A stretch of DNA of 64,000 nt from Planococcus maritimus (GCF_001592825.1 NZ_LTZG01000001.1:1240001-1304000); one strand, 5' to 3'. Shown: positions 1-9,487, numbered from the stretch's first letter. Translations and numbers: made by a program. Notes: generated from the sequence alone by a model not told the origin.

Positions 1-798
1 GTATTCTTCTGTACCTTGTGCCGTTTCGACCGCTGTCGCACGGCCATTTTCTTTTACGATACGCTGGACTGGCGTTTCCAGCCGGATATCGGTACCGCGG
101 CTGCGCAATTCACCTTCCATGACTGGAATGATGCTTGCGTAGCCACCTTTCACATAATAGACGCCATGCTCATGCTCGCTGAATGGCACGAGTGAATACA
201 TTGCTGGCGCGCGATAAGGATCTCCACCGATATACAAGGCCTGAAGGGAATAGGCCAGCTGCAGCCGTTCGTCCCTGAAATAATTTTCCATCAAGCGATG
301 GACAGATTGCTGGGGTTTCAACTTCATCAAATTGCGGATATTGCGGAAGGTCCAAAAATCCGCTTTACGGACAAAATCGTGTTCCAGAAAAGCCGGCTTG
401 CCGATATCGAATCGCTTTTGCCCTTCGTCCATAAAACGGATAAACCCTTCTTTATCGTCCGGGAACTGTTCTTCAACTTCTTGTAATTGACGCTCGCGCC
501 CAGGATATTTCGTATACACTTTGCCGTCTGTAAAACGAATCGTGTAAAGTGGGTCGCATAATAACAATTCGATGCTTTCGGGGTCGATTCCTGCCTGCGC
601 AAATAAATCACGGAACATTTCAGGCAATAATACGATCGTCGGGCCTTCATCAATTCGGAAGCCGTCCCGTTCCACAAAGGCCATCCTGCCGCCAAGCTTG
701 TGCTCTTTTTCATAAATCGTGACCTCATAGCCGAGCTTTGTTAAATAAAGCGCGCCCATTAAACCGCCGATGCCGCCTCCGATCATCGCTATTTTCAT
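1..798 (-). CDS. crtN: CrtN-like carotenoid (diapophytoene) desaturase, 3' part beyond window
   Basis: FAD-dependent desaturase/oxidase of the CrtI/CrtN family, acting on membrane-bound carotenoid precursors. An open frame runs from the ATG at 798 to the window edge, giving about 266 N-terminal residues. The N-terminus has the Rossmann FAD motif (MKIAMIGGGIGGL) followed by YEKEHKLGGRM. The run DEGPTIVLLPEMFRD and the later ALYIGGDPYRAPAMYSLVP segment resemble the staphylococcal dehydrosqualene desaturase CrtN from memory, so a C30 pathway is likely. The start ATG overlaps the TGA of the upstream gene (ATGA), so the two are probably translationally coupled and transcribed from the promoter near 2350. 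The C-terminus is outside the window. CrtN versus the CrtP/CrtNb oxidase cannot be settled here. Confidence 0.82.
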   Translation of the reverse strand, partial: MKIAMIGGGIGGLMGALYLTKLGYEVTIYEKEHKLGGRMAFVERDGFRIDEGPTIVLLPEMFRDLFAQAGIDPESIELLLCDPLYTIRFTDGKVYTKYPGRERQLQEVEEQFPDDKEGFIRFMDEGQKRFDIGKPAFLEHDFVRKADFWTFRNIRNLMKLKPQQSVHRLMENYFRDERLQLAYSLQALYIGGDPYRAPAMYSLVPFSEHEHGVYYVKGGYASIIPVMEGELRSRGTDIRLETPVQRIVKENGRATAVETAQGTEEY

Positions 799-2321
799 AC
801 ATACCCCTCCACTTTCGGAAGCGGGCCAATCGGAATTCCGGATTTGCCATCTTCTTTCAAAATACCGTTAGCTGTGATGCGGGCTGATTCCAAAATGGTC
901 GGCAAACCGCTGCCAGGATGCGTTCCCCCGCCGACTAGCCAACAATTGTCGAGCTCTTCGAATTTATTGTGCGGACGGAAAACCATCATTTGCGATAACT
1001 GATGTCCCAAATTGAAGGTCGCGCCGCGGTACACGGAGTAATCCGATTCCCAACCGAATGGTGTCAGCATCTTCTCGACTTCGATATGGTCGCGCAAATC
1101 TTTGAAATCGGTTTTTTCTTCGATGATATCCAAAACCAATTCACGGAATGCTTCCTGCTCGTTTTCCCAGCCGATATCGCTGAAATTATTCGGTACTGGC
1201 GCCAGTATATAAAGTGCCGACTTGCCTTCTGGTGCCAAGGTTGGATCCGTCACGCTGGCGTTTTGGATGTAAATCGAAGGATCTGCCGACAAGATGCGCG
1301 ACTTGGTCATTTCTTCGACGTTCCGCTTATAGTCTTTGGAAAAAACGATGGTGTGATGCGATAAATCGTATTTCTTGTCGAGCCCTAAATAAAGCATGAA
1401 GGTCGAACAGGAATATTTTTTCTTATCGAGCTTTTGAGGAGTGTATTTTTTCAAGATACCAGGCTCTACTAAATGAGTCATCACATGGGCAAAATCGCCA
1501 TTGATTACCACTTCATCTGCTGCTTCGCGGCTGCCATCGTATAGATCGACCCCTTTTACTGTCCGGTCCTCAATCCACAGTTTCTGAACGCCTTTATTGA
1601 GATGGATGCGGCCACCCATTTCCTTGACCGCCTTGGCCATTGCCGCAGACAATTGGTTGACGCCGCCAATCGGATGATAAATGCCGTATGCATGTTCCAT
1701 ATAAGACAGGATTGTGAAAGCTCCTGGGCATTCCCAAGGCGACATCCCTAAGTATTTTGATTGGAACGCAAATGCCATTTTCAAACGTTCGTCTTTAAAG
1801 TAACGGGATAGCACATCGTAGAGAGTTTTGCCTACTTCAAGTTCCGGAAGTGCTTTAATCACTTTTGGCTGCATCAAGTCTGTCATGCGGTCCATTTTTG
1901 TTTGCAACAAAGGAGACATGGCTTCAAGCTTCTTACCGGTGTCGTTCATAAAACGCACATAGCCGTCCCCGTCGCCTTTGAAGTTTGCATCAATTTGTTT
2001 ACGCATTTCTTCCGGGTTGCGCGTCATCACCAAGTTCTGGTCTTCAAAGCGCAATTCATACATCGGGTCTAGTTCGACCGCTTCCATATAATCATGGACA
2101 TTGCGTCCAGTCGTTTCAAACAATTCCTCTACCAAATGAAGCATGCTCAAAAACGTTGGGCCTGTATCAAATGTGAAATCGCCTAAGGTTAATGCAGCAT
2201 TGCGTCCGCCGATGCGGTCATTTTTTTCGTAAATGTCGACTTGGTACCCTTTGCTGGCTAAAAGCATTCCTGCTGCCAAGCCGCCTGGGCCCGCTCCTAT
2301 AATGATCATTCGTTTTGCCAT
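795..2321 (-). CDS. Phytoene desaturase family protein (CrtN/CrtP-type carotenoid desaturase or oxidase)
   Basis: A 508-residue flavoprotein amine-oxidoreductase of the phytoene desaturase family. The N-terminus (MAKRMIIIGAGPGGLAAG, then YEKNDRIGGR) is the FAD-binding Rossmann fold. Near the C-terminus, LVGGGTHPGSGLPTILESA is the conserved FAD motif of carotenoid desaturases. The length is normal for the family. It is the first gene of a leftward operon and overlaps the next desaturase by 4 bp. In C30 pathways two such paralogues share the work: one desaturates diapophytoene, the other oxidises the terminal methyl group. Which role this one has is not clear from sequence. The ATG follows a GGGGG-type ribosome binding site. 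A tandem 11-bp repeat operator lies 29 nt upstream. Confidence 0.88.
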   Translation of the reverse strand: MAKRMIIIGAGPGGLAAGMLLASKGYQVDIYEKNDRIGGRNAALTLGDFTFDTGPTFLSMLHLVEELFETTGRNVHDYMEAVELDPMYELRFEDQNLVMTRNPEEMRKQIDANFKGDGDGYVRFMNDTGKKLEAMSPLLQTKMDRMTDLMQPKVIKALPELEVGKTLYDVLSRYFKDERLKMAFAFQSKYLGMSPWECPGAFTILSYMEHAYGIYHPIGGVNQLSAAMAKAVKEMGGRIHLNKGVQKLWIEDRTVKGVDLYDGSREAADEVVINGDFAHVMTHLVEPGILKKYTPQKLDKKKYSCSTFMLYLGLDKKYDLSHHTIVFSKDYKRNVEEMTKSRILSADPSIYIQNASVTDPTLAPEGKSALYILAPVPNNFSDIGWENEQEAFRELVLDIIEEKTDFKDLRDHIEVEKMLTPFGWESDYSVYRGATFNLGHQLSQMMVFRPHNKFEELDNCWLVGGGTHPGSGLPTILESARITANGILKEDGKSGIPIGPLPKVEGYV

Positions 2322-2350
2322 TGCGTAAGCCCCCGTTTCGCTTGTTAAAA

Positions 2351-2380
2351 GTTATACAATATCTATACAAACAGTATATA
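2351..2380 (-). promoter_or_regulatory. Tandem 11-bp repeat operator in front of the carotenoid operon (putative CarH/LitR site)
   Basis: On the minus strand, two TTGTATA units lie exactly 11 bp apart (TTGTATA-GATA-TTGTATAAC, 2370 to 2351). A third, weaker unit (TATATA register, 2370-2380) extends the array one more turn upstream. The element ends 29 nt before the ATG and its last unit (TATAAC) could double as the -10 box. The same 16 fixed bases recur at 41722-41741 and 50485-50504. Binding by the MerR-B12 protein at 41769 is inferred. Confidence 0.6.
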
Positions 2381-2520
2381 CATCTCTTCCCTAAAAGACT
2401 AATTATTTAACCTCTATCAGGTACTTGTTTTTATATTCTTGATTTATGGCGAATAAATATTATGGTAGTGGCGATATTGTGATGCGGCTGATGCAAATTT
2501 CAGTATATGGTTATCGGATA

Positions 2521-3540
2521 GCTAAGGGGAGAATCCCTTCCTAGAATCCGGCATATGTGAAGATAGCGAGAGTTTGTTTGTGGAACTTTTTCGGAGCTTA
2601 GTGATGAAGCTTCTTTTAGTTATTCGCCGGCCGGCTTTGGGTTGGCCTCTTGCCATAAGCCAGGAAGAACACCTGTCTTACGGCGTCGGCTCACCCTTTT
2701 GCGCTCGCCGGCTGAGTGATTTCGTTGATCACTGTGTGTTTAAGTAGATCTGCTTTTTTACTTAGTTGCCGGCTAGTGGGGGAATCGCTTCCCGGAAGAA
2801 TTGTTGGTGGATCGCGAAGTTTGCTTGTGGATTTTTTTCGGTTGCTGGATTGCGCTTCTGCTTGAGAATCGGCGGCCGGCTTTGGGTTGGCCTCTTGCCG
2901 TAAGCCAGGAAGAGCGCCTGTCTCACGGCGTCGGCTCACCCTTTTGCGCTCGCCGGCTGAGTGATTTCGTTGATCCCTGTGTGTTTAAGTAGATCTGCTT
3001 TTTTACTTAGTTGCCGGCTAGTGGGGAAATCGCTTCCCGGAAGAATTGTTGGTGGATCGCGAAGTTTGCTTGTGGATTTGTTTCGGTTGCTGGATTGCGC
3101 TTCTGCTTGAGAATCGCCGGCCGGCTTTGGGTTGGCCTCTTGCCGTAAGCCAGGAAGAACGCCTGTCTTACGGCGTCGGCTTACCCTTTTGCGCTTGCCG
3201 GCTAAGAGATTTCGTTGATCCCTGTGTGTTTAAGTAAATCTACTTTTTTACTTAGTTGCCGGCTAGTGGGGGAATCGCTTCTTGGGGGATGCGTAGACAG
3301 GCGGCAAAGCTAACTTGCACACTTGTAGTGATGTTCTGACTGCCGGGTTCGGGCTTCTGCTTGAAAGTCGCCGGCCGGCTTTGGGTTGGCCTCTTGCCGT
3401 AAGCCAGAAAGAACACCTGTCTTACGGCGTCGGCTCACCCTTTTGCGCTCGCCGGCTGAGTGATTTCGTTGATCCCTGTGTGTTTAAGTAGATCTACTTT
3501 TTTACTTAGTTGCCGGCTAGTGGGGGAATCGCTTCTTAGG
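2521..3540. repeat. Four tandem copies of a ~245-bp repeat with a conserved hairpin
   Basis: The core that starts GGCCGGCTTTGGGTTGGC recurs near 2631, 2876, 3121 and 3375, with periods of 245, 245 and 254 bp. Each unit contains a hairpin whose outer arms are GCCGTAAG and CTTACGGC, with an inner CAGG/CCTG pair. The unit then runs through GTCGGCTCACCCTTTTGCGC, TTTAAGTAGATCTRCTTTTT and GGGGAATCGCTTCC. Related single copies lie near 32550 and 63500. The array fills most of the gap between the carotenoid operon and the LysM gene. I see no supported gene in it; the stretch 2382-2520 shows no clear signal apart from a degenerate unit end near 2525. Confidence 0.9.
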
Positions 3541-3650
3541 TGGTGTTGACTTGTCTTGTGGTGTTTATGCTGTCGGCTATTTGCTTAGGACATGTGCTGA
3601 TTTATAGTATAGACTTTTTCAGAAGCACCCCCTGTGAAAAACGCCATAGA

Positions 3651-3683
3651 AAAAACCCGGCAGATTCAGCTGCCGGGTTTTAT
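3651..3683. terminator. Rho-independent terminator of the LysM-3D gene
   Basis: Inverted repeat CCCGGCAG / CTGCCGGG with a 6-nt loop, flanked by A and T runs. It directly follows the stop codon of the leftward gene. Confidence 0.85.
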
Positions 3684-4247
3684 TTATTTTAGGATTTTAA
3701 TTTTCACGTTTTTGCGTCCCCATTTAAGTGCTTGGCTTTGTGTTGGGATGAAGACGTCAATTTTATTGCCTTTGATTGCGCCGCCCGTATCACCAGCGAC
3801 TGCATAGCCGTATCCTTCCACCCATACTTTCGTACCGAGCGGGATGACTTTCGGGTCGACTGCGATGACTTTAGCTCCTGGGTTCTTCTTAAGGTTGATG
3901 CCGGTTCTTGTAATACCTGAGCATCCTTTGCAATACGCTGTATACGCTGTGGACGAAACCGTGAATTCTTTCACGACTTGATCCTTGCTTGAAGATGAAG
4001 TTGATGGCTTAGAGATGGTTTGAGCTGTTGTTTTTTTCAACTTCAATTGCTGTTTTGGGAAAATCAAGTTCGATTTCAACCCATTCCATGACTTTAAGTT
4101 ATTGACGGAAACTTTCGTTTGTTGGGAAATTTTATAAAGCGTATCGCCGCTTTTAACTGTATATACATTTGATGCTGCAGAAGTCGTAACTGAAGTGCCA
4201 ATCAATAAGAGCAATGCCATTCCTAAAGCCGCCAATAATTTTTTCAA
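3684..4247 (-). CDS. Secreted LysM and 3D domain protein (peptidoglycan-active)
   Basis: A 187-residue exported cell-wall protein. Residues 1-25 are a signal peptide (MKK, hydrophobic core, cleavage near TSAAS). Residues 27-70 form one LysM peptidoglycan-binding domain (YTVKSGDTLYKIS). A Ser/Thr linker follows. Residues 95-187 form a 3D domain with the three conserved aspartates at D131, D153 and D164. This domain has the double-psi beta-barrel fold of MltA-like and resuscitation-factor-like wall hydrolases. The architecture resembles Bacillus YocH. The gene appears monocistronic, with its own terminator. The exact bond cleaved cannot be read from sequence. Confidence 0.88.
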   Translation of the reverse strand: MKKLLAALGMALLLLIGTSVTTSAASNVYTVKSGDTLYKISQQTKVSVNNLKSWNGLKSNLIFPKQQLKLKKTTAQTISKPSTSSSSKDQVVKEFTVSSTAYTAYCKGCSGITRTGINLKKNPGAKVIAVDPKVIPLGTKVWVEGYGYAVAGDTGGAIKGNKIDVFIPTQSQALKWGRKNVKIKILK

Positions 4248-4432
4248 GTTCCTATCCCCTTCGCGTATCGGATAATTGCGCCTTGCGTAAATCGTCTGAA
4301 AGCTTTCTGGTAAAAATAAAATAGCATGGCAAGGTTACAATCATGTGACAGACTTAGGCATTTTTGATTACAATTTCGATTTATTTCGTGACAAAAGAAC
4401 TTCTCTATAAAAAAAAGACGGACATGGGCATA

Positions 4433-4480
4433 GAAAAAAGGCCCAATCCCGAGTAATGAACCTCAGGATTGGGCCTCTTG
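4433..4480 (-). terminator. Terminator of dbpA
   Basis: Stem GGCCCAATCC / GGATTGGGCC with a ~16-nt loop. On the minus strand it is followed by a T-rich run. Confidence 0.8.
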
Positions 4481-5926
4481 TTATTTTTTCGCTTTATGCA
4501 CTTTCAAGGTTTTGCCTTTGATAGTTTTGTCTTTCATCGCCTTCAGGACGTGCAGTCCTTTGCCATTCAAGATATCGATATACGTGACTGTATCCTGGAT
4601 TTTGATGATGCCGATATCTTCCGCCGTGATGCCCGGTATGCTGGTCAGCGTCCCGACAAAGTCAACGGCGCGGAGTTTTTTCTTTTTGCCTCCATTGAAA
4701 TACAGCTTCATGATGTCTTGGTTGAGTGCCGCCGCTTTGTGTTTTTTCGGTTTCTGTCGGCTCTCGATTTTATCTTCGAATGCCGGTTTTGCCAAAGCTA
4801 CTTGCTCTCTCGATGGCCGTTCGACACGCGTAATCTCAAACCCTAAATAGTCTTCTGTTTCCTTCAAGAATTTGTCTTCGAACGGCGTGACGAATGAAAT
4901 CGCCTTACCGCTCTTGCCAGCGCGTCCTGTGCGCCCTGCGCGATGGACGTAGCTTTCCTTCTCGAGCGGGAAATCATAATTGATGACATGGGTGATGCCA
5001 TCGATGTCGATACCGCGCGCCGCAACATCTGTCGCAACTAAATAGCGGAACTCACCGCGGCGAAAATCATCCATGACGCCGAAACGGTCTTCCTGGGTCA
5101 TGCCGCCGTGCAATTGGTCACTCGTATAGAACAGGCGCTCAAGCCCTTCCGATACAGCGTCGACCTGATCTTTCGTACGGCAGAAAATGATGCAGCTATC
5201 TGGATTTTCCACAACGGTGACGTCACGCAGCAATTGGAATTTATCCTGTTCCTTGACGATCACAAGTGAATGTTCGATGCGTTCTTCTAAAGTATCAGCG
5301 GCCTGAATCCCAATATAGCGGGGAGAGCGCATGAAATCACGCTGCAGTTTCTCCAGATGGCCTGGGAATGTCGCTGAAAATAGCATGGTCGTCCGTTGTT
5401 TTGGAAGCTGCTTGATGATCGATTCTACTTGTTCGATAAAACCCATATTGAGCATTTCATCGGCTTCATCGAGCACCAGGTACTCAATTTTATCGAGCTT
5501 CAACGTGCCTTTTTCGATATGGTCGAGCACACGCCCTGGCGTCCCGACGACGATATGGCATTTTTGCTTCAATTCTTCCTTTTGATACGCAAAAGGATGC
5601 TTGCCATAAATAGCGGCAGCTTTGATGCGCTTGAAACGGCCGATATGGGTGATGTCTTCTTTCACCTGATCGGCAAGTTCGCGCGTCGGAGTCAAGACAA
5701 GTGCCTGCGGCTTATTTTCTTCCCAATCGACCAGTTCGCACAGTGGAATACCGAATGCCGCGGTCTTGCCGCTGCCAGTTTGCGATTTGACGGTCAAATC
5801 TTGTTTTTCAAGAGCCGCAGGGATGACTTGCTGTTGGACTTCGGTTGGTTCTTGATAGCCCAATCCTGCCAGCGCTTTTACAATCGGTTCACTGATACCG
5901 TAATCTTTGAATTGTTTCGTGTTCAT
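4481..5926 (-). CDS. dbpA: DEAD-box ATP-dependent RNA helicase DbpA (YxiN-like)
   Basis: RNA helicase probably acting in 50S ribosome assembly. I place the start at MNTKQF (5926), preceded by AGGAGAACTT, rather than the ATG seven codons upstream; this gives 481 residues. Seen: Q motif near residue 25, Walker A SQTGSGKT (48-55), PTREL, DEAD at 153-156, SAT in MLFSATFPG, and HRAGRTGR in the second RecA domain. After about residue 400 a lysine-rich linker leads into an RRM-like C-terminal domain ([19 protein letters not shown]). This matches the DbpA/YxiN domain, which in the family recognises a hairpin of 23S rRNA. The C-terminal domain separates it from CshA-type helicases. Confidence 0.9.
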   Translation of the reverse strand: MNTKQFKDYGISEPIVKALAGLGYQEPTEVQQQVIPAALEKQDLTVKSQTGSGKTAAFGIPLCELVDWEENKPQALVLTPTRELADQVKEDITHIGRFKRIKAAAIYGKHPFAYQKEELKQKCHIVVGTPGRVLDHIEKGTLKLDKIEYLVLDEADEMLNMGFIEQVESIIKQLPKQRTTMLFSATFPGHLEKLQRDFMRSPRYIGIQAADTLEERIEHSLVIVKEQDKFQLLRDVTVVENPDSCIIFCRTKDQVDAVSEGLERLFYTSDQLHGGMTQEDRFGVMDDFRRGEFRYLVATDVAARGIDIDGITHVINYDFPLEKESYVHRAGRTGRAGKSGKAISFVTPFEDKFLKETEDYLGFEITRVERPSREQVALAKPAFEDKIESRQKPKKHKAAALNQDIMKLYFNGGKKKKLRAVDFVGTLTSIPGITAEDIGIIKIQDTVTYIDILNGKGLHVLKAMKDKTIKGKTLKVHKAKK

Positions 5927-6008
5927 AAGTTCTCCTTCTCCGTTCATCTGTCTTATCCTTTCATTATGGCACGGATCGGGAAGTTTTGCAGTTGAGCGAT
6001 TATTGGCA

Positions 6009-7880
6009 TTATTGATCGAGCAAGCTAACCGACACTTTCACATCGAGCGACTGGCTGCCGCCTCTATAGACGCCTTGCACCGGGCTGACATCGTTGTAAT
6101 CGCGGCCGACGCCAACGCGGATATGGTTTTCTAGCGCTTCAACATTATTGGTTGGATCCAGCCCGACCCAGCCGATACCAGGCACCATGAATTCCACCCA
6201 TGCATGGCTTGCTGCGTCGCCTACAAGCGCGGAATCTTCGCCAACGTACAGATAGCCACTAACGTAACGCGCGGGAATGTTCTTACTGCGCAAAATCCCG
6301 AGCATGACGTGTGTAATATCCTGACAAACCCCTTTTTTCAAATCGAACGATTCGCTTGCTTTGGTCGTCACGGTAGTCGATTCCCCGTCGTAAGTGAAAT
6401 GTTCAAATACGTATTCGGTTACATCGATTGCGTATTGGACAGGGTTGTTCATGGTCCCAAGTTCTCGGTCGACCAATTCCATTTGTTCAGGCGTGATATA
6501 CGTATAAGCGGTATTGCTTAAAAATGCCATATAATGTTCGGCGAATAATTGGGAATGGAAGATGATGTTCATCTCTGGTGAATAGTCGATACGATGGATG
6601 AACGGGCTCTTTTGAATACTGACAATAGACGTTGATTTCACTTCCAGATGCTGATGGTGTTCGGCGATAAAAAAGGTCTCGACGTTATTGCCGAAAATAT
6701 CCACGTGCTCTTTCGTCAAGGTAGCCGGTGTAATATCCGCACGGTAGGATAGCAGGCGCTGGCATTCATCTGTTCTCGGTTTCAACCGGATCGTATTCAT
6801 ACTTTGGTCGACAATGGTTTCGTAATCAAAAATATTGGTGTGCTCGATTTTGTATTTCATAGAAGTTATTCCTTTCATATCCATCCCTTGGGACTGGAAC
6901 GCCATTGCCGTTTCCGCTTCGGGATCGGTCAAATAATAAGTGCTGGAGAAAATGCGGCTGATTTCGTTACAGCCGTCCTGGAAATCATTTAAAAACTGCA
7001 TCAATTCATCCGAATCAAGTGATCCGATATCGGTTTCGCTAAACGAAGTCCGGACTTCATCGAGTTTGGCATATAACTCCCACGAGTAATGAGACACTTT
7101 GCCGCCTTCTAGTTCTTCAACGGCATCACGGACATGGTCGAGACAGTAACGAATCGATCTCGGGAAATTTTTGTCCGAAATCAAGAAAGCCAATACGTTC
7201 TTCGGTTCCATGCGTGGCGGGTTGCTTTTCAGGTAGGCATTATAGCCGTTGGTCATTCTAAGTGCAGCCAGCCAAAAATAATAATCATCTGTTTTCTCTT
7301 TCCTGATACGCTCGCGCGTACGTTCACAGACGACATTCAAGATACGTGCAGTCTTTTCCGCCCGTTCGAGCCATTTGGCAATTTTGATCATTTGATACGC
7401 CACGCCGCGGGACATTGAAGACTCAACAATCCCCTGGGAAATCAACGTAGTCGTTTTGATATTTTCCAAAAATGACCTCATGTCACGGACCGAACTGTTT
7501 TTTAAATCCATGTCGGTGAGAGCTAAGTACGAGCGGTTCCATGTTTCCCAATAATCATCAGGGATGTGGTCTCGGCTGATGCGGGCATTTTCACGGACGA
7601 CCATCGCACAACTTGCGACAGAATTGGCATTCTCTTGCGCCATCGCCAAATACTGAACCAATTCCGATTCTTCATAGCCCGGGTTGGCTTTGATGCGGCG
7701 CATCGTTTCCGTTGAATCGCAGATCTCAAAAATCAATCGCCAATCTGAGTCTCGCACGAGTTCTTCATCGGCTGCTTCGATCATCTGCAGCAATTGCACA
7801 TCGAGGATGCGCGCATTGTTCTCCGCCCGCTCCACGTTCCGTGACATCCAATACAGTGAATTTGCAACACGGCTCAACAT
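6009..7880 (-). CDS. Alpha-E domain fused to transglutaminase-like cysteine protease domain
   Basis: A 623-residue fusion. Residues 1 to ~325 form an alpha-E (DUF403) helical domain ([24 protein letters not shown] start). Residues ~341-623 form a bacterial transglutaminase-like protein, with a beta-rich N-terminal part and a catalytic core having C519 ([10 protein letters not shown]), H559 (ASHAWVEF) and D575 (GLDPTNN). In most genomes I know, these are separate adjacent genes. Residue 341 is itself a Met (ATG at 6860) preceded by AAAGGA at good spacing, so the second half may also be made alone. The ATG at 7880 follows the ATP-grasp stop with no gap, so the two form an operon. The system's substrate is unknown; a peptide-ligating or peptide-processing role has been proposed for the family. 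Confidence 0.85.
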   Translation of the reverse strand: MLSRVANSLYWMSRNVERAENNARILDVQLLQMIEAADEELVRDSDWRLIFEICDSTETMRRIKANPGYEESELVQYLAMAQENANSVASCAMVVRENARISRDHIPDDYWETWNRSYLALTDMDLKNSSVRDMRSFLENIKTTTLISQGIVESSMSRGVAYQMIKIAKWLERAEKTARILNVVCERTRERIRKEKTDDYYFWLAALRMTNGYNAYLKSNPPRMEPKNVLAFLISDKNFPRSIRYCLDHVRDAVEELEGGKVSHYSWELYAKLDEVRTSFSETDIGSLDSDELMQFLNDFQDGCNEISRIFSSTYYLTDPEAETAMAFQSQGMDMKGITSMKYKIEHTNIFDYETIVDQSMNTIRLKPRTDECQRLLSYRADITPATLTKEHVDIFGNNVETFFIAEHHQHLEVKSTSIVSIQKSPFIHRIDYSPEMNIIFHSQLFAEHYMAFLSNTAYTYITPEQMELVDRELGTMNNPVQYAIDVTEYVFEHFTYDGESTTVTTKASESFDLKKGVCQDITHVMLGILRSKNIPARYVSGYLYVGEDSALVGDAASHAWVEFMVPGIGWVGLDPTNNVEALENHIRVGVGRDYNDVSPVQGVYRGGSQSLDVKVSVSLLDQ

Positions 7881-9338
7881 TTACGCATCCCCCCCTTCTT
7901 CTTTCTTTTTGAACACCCATGTGTCTTTTCCGCCGCCGCCTTGTGAAGAATTGACAACAAGCGAACCTTCTTTCAGCGCGACACGGGACAATCCACCAGG
8001 CAGCACATGTGTCGTTTCGCCTCTCATGACGAATACCCTAAGGTCTACGTGGCACGGATAGAATTTGTCTCCTTGGTAAGCGGGCGCACGCGATAGCTTG
8101 ATCGTCGGTTGTGCAATGTATTGATGAGGTGTTTCGATAATTTTCTCCCTGAATTTTTCGATTAGCTCCTTAGAAGCATGGGGACCGACAAGCATATCAT
8201 AACCTCCCGAAGCCCCGACGTTTTTGACGACGAGCTCTTCAAGATGTTCAAGTACCCATTCCCGATCTTCGGGTTTATCAAGCAAATATGTTTTGACATT
8301 ATCGATGATTGGTTCTTCTTTCAAATAATAGCGGATCATGTCCGGAACATAGGCATAAATTGCCTTATCATCTGCAACGCCATTACCGACAGAGTTCAAA
8401 ATGGCGACATTGCCCTTTTGATAGGCTTCCATGACGCCCCGCACCCCAAGTGCGGAGTCTTCACGAAACGCTTCCGGATCCAGGAAGTCGTCATCGATGC
8501 GGCGATAGATGATATCGACGCGCTTTAATCCGCGAATCGATTTCATATAAACGATGTTATTCCGGACGACGAGGTCGCGTCCTTCCACAAGATCCATGCC
8601 CATTTGCTGTGCCAGGAAAACGTGATCGTAATAAGCTGAGTTGTACATGCCTGGCGTTAACAGCACGGCAAACGGTTTTTCCTTTCTTCCTGTTGGGGCA
8701 TGATCTAAAATGGCATCGTGCAAAAAGCTCATCTGATGCTCCAGCGTCCTCACCGAATGGTTGACGAAAAACTCCGGGTACACTTGTCTCATGACGTAAC
8801 GGTTCTGATATACATACGATAAACCAGACGGATTGCGCAAATTGTCTTCGAGGACATGGTATTTTCCATTCTCATCACGAATCAAATCGATCCCTGCCAG
8901 AAAGATATGGTTGTTAAGCGGAATCGTAACGTCTTGCATCTGCTTTTTGTAATAATAGGGATTGTCCTCAACCAAATGCTTCGGCACAATGCCTGCTTCA
9001 ATAATTTTTTGCTCGTGATAGACATCATCTAAAAAGCGGTTTAAAGCTTCCGCTCGCTGAGTCATTCCTTTTTCGACGACCTCCCATTCTTCTGGAGGAA
9101 TGATGATGGGGACAAAGTCGAACGGCATCGTCCGCTCGGTGCCGACATTGTTATGGTAGACCGTGAACGTGATGCCTTGGCGAAGAAACGACAATTGGGC
9201 CGTCTCATGTTTTTCCTTTAGTTCATCATTCGAAAATCGCTTGATCACTTCATGGAACATTTCGTAATGGGCTTTCGGTTTTCCATCAGGCGTGAACATT
9301 TCATCAAAAAAAGGACTGGTTTGATAGTCTTTAAACAC
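7881..9338 (-). CDS. Circularly permuted ATP-grasp protein (DUF404/DUF407 type)
   Basis: A 485-residue predicted ATP-dependent carboxylate-amine ligase of the circularly permuted ATP-grasp family. Recognised from the FDFVPIIIPPEEW block, LEDNLRNPSGLSYVYQNR (nucleotide/metal loop), and KNVGASGGYDMLVGP followed by YIAQPTIKLS near the C-terminus. The start is GTG at 9338, eight to nine nt after GAGGGGG. It is translated just upstream of the alpha-E/transglutaminase fusion with no spacer. This trio (ATP-grasp, alpha-E, transglutaminase) is a known conserved gene group. Its product has not, to my knowledge, been identified. Confidence 0.87.
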   Translation of the reverse strand: MFKDYQTSPFFDEMFTPDGKPKAHYEMFHEVIKRFSNDELKEKHETAQLSFLRQGITFTVYHNNVGTERTMPFDFVPIIIPPEEWEVVEKGMTQRAEALNRFLDDVYHEQKIIEAGIVPKHLVEDNPYYYKKQMQDVTIPLNNHIFLAGIDLIRDENGKYHVLEDNLRNPSGLSYVYQNRYVMRQVYPEFFVNHSVRTLEHQMSFLHDAILDHAPTGRKEKPFAVLLTPGMYNSAYYDHVFLAQQMGMDLVEGRDLVVRNNIVYMKSIRGLKRVDIIYRRIDDDFLDPEAFREDSALGVRGVMEAYQKGNVAILNSVGNGVADDKAIYAYVPDMIRYYLKEEPIIDNVKTYLLDKPEDREWVLEHLEELVVKNVGASGGYDMLVGPHASKELIEKFREKIIETPHQYIAQPTIKLSRAPAYQGDKFYPCHVDLRVFVMRGETTHVLPGGLSRVALKEGSLVVNSSQGGGGKDTWVFKKKEEGGDA

Positions 9339-9487
9339 GTGGCCGAACCCCCTCTTTTAGAATGCCGCCAGTAAATTCCGATGCATTTTAAAAGATGTGA
9401 ATTTTCTGTCTACTGGAGGGAAAGAAAAAGCCATGCCCATGCTCGGCATAGCTGTTCTTTGTTCTATTATAACCGAAGTTATTTTTA

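Noticed and set aside
2801-3237. Two nearly identical 63-residue ORFs on the plus strand and an 82-residue ORF on the minus strand
   Set aside because: They lie wholly inside the tandem repeat, repeat with its period, and have no ribosome binding site pattern of their own. The conservation is explained by the DNA repeat.
2521-3540. CRISPR-like array
   Set aside because: Units are ~245 bp with no short repeat/unique spacer pattern and there are no cas genes.
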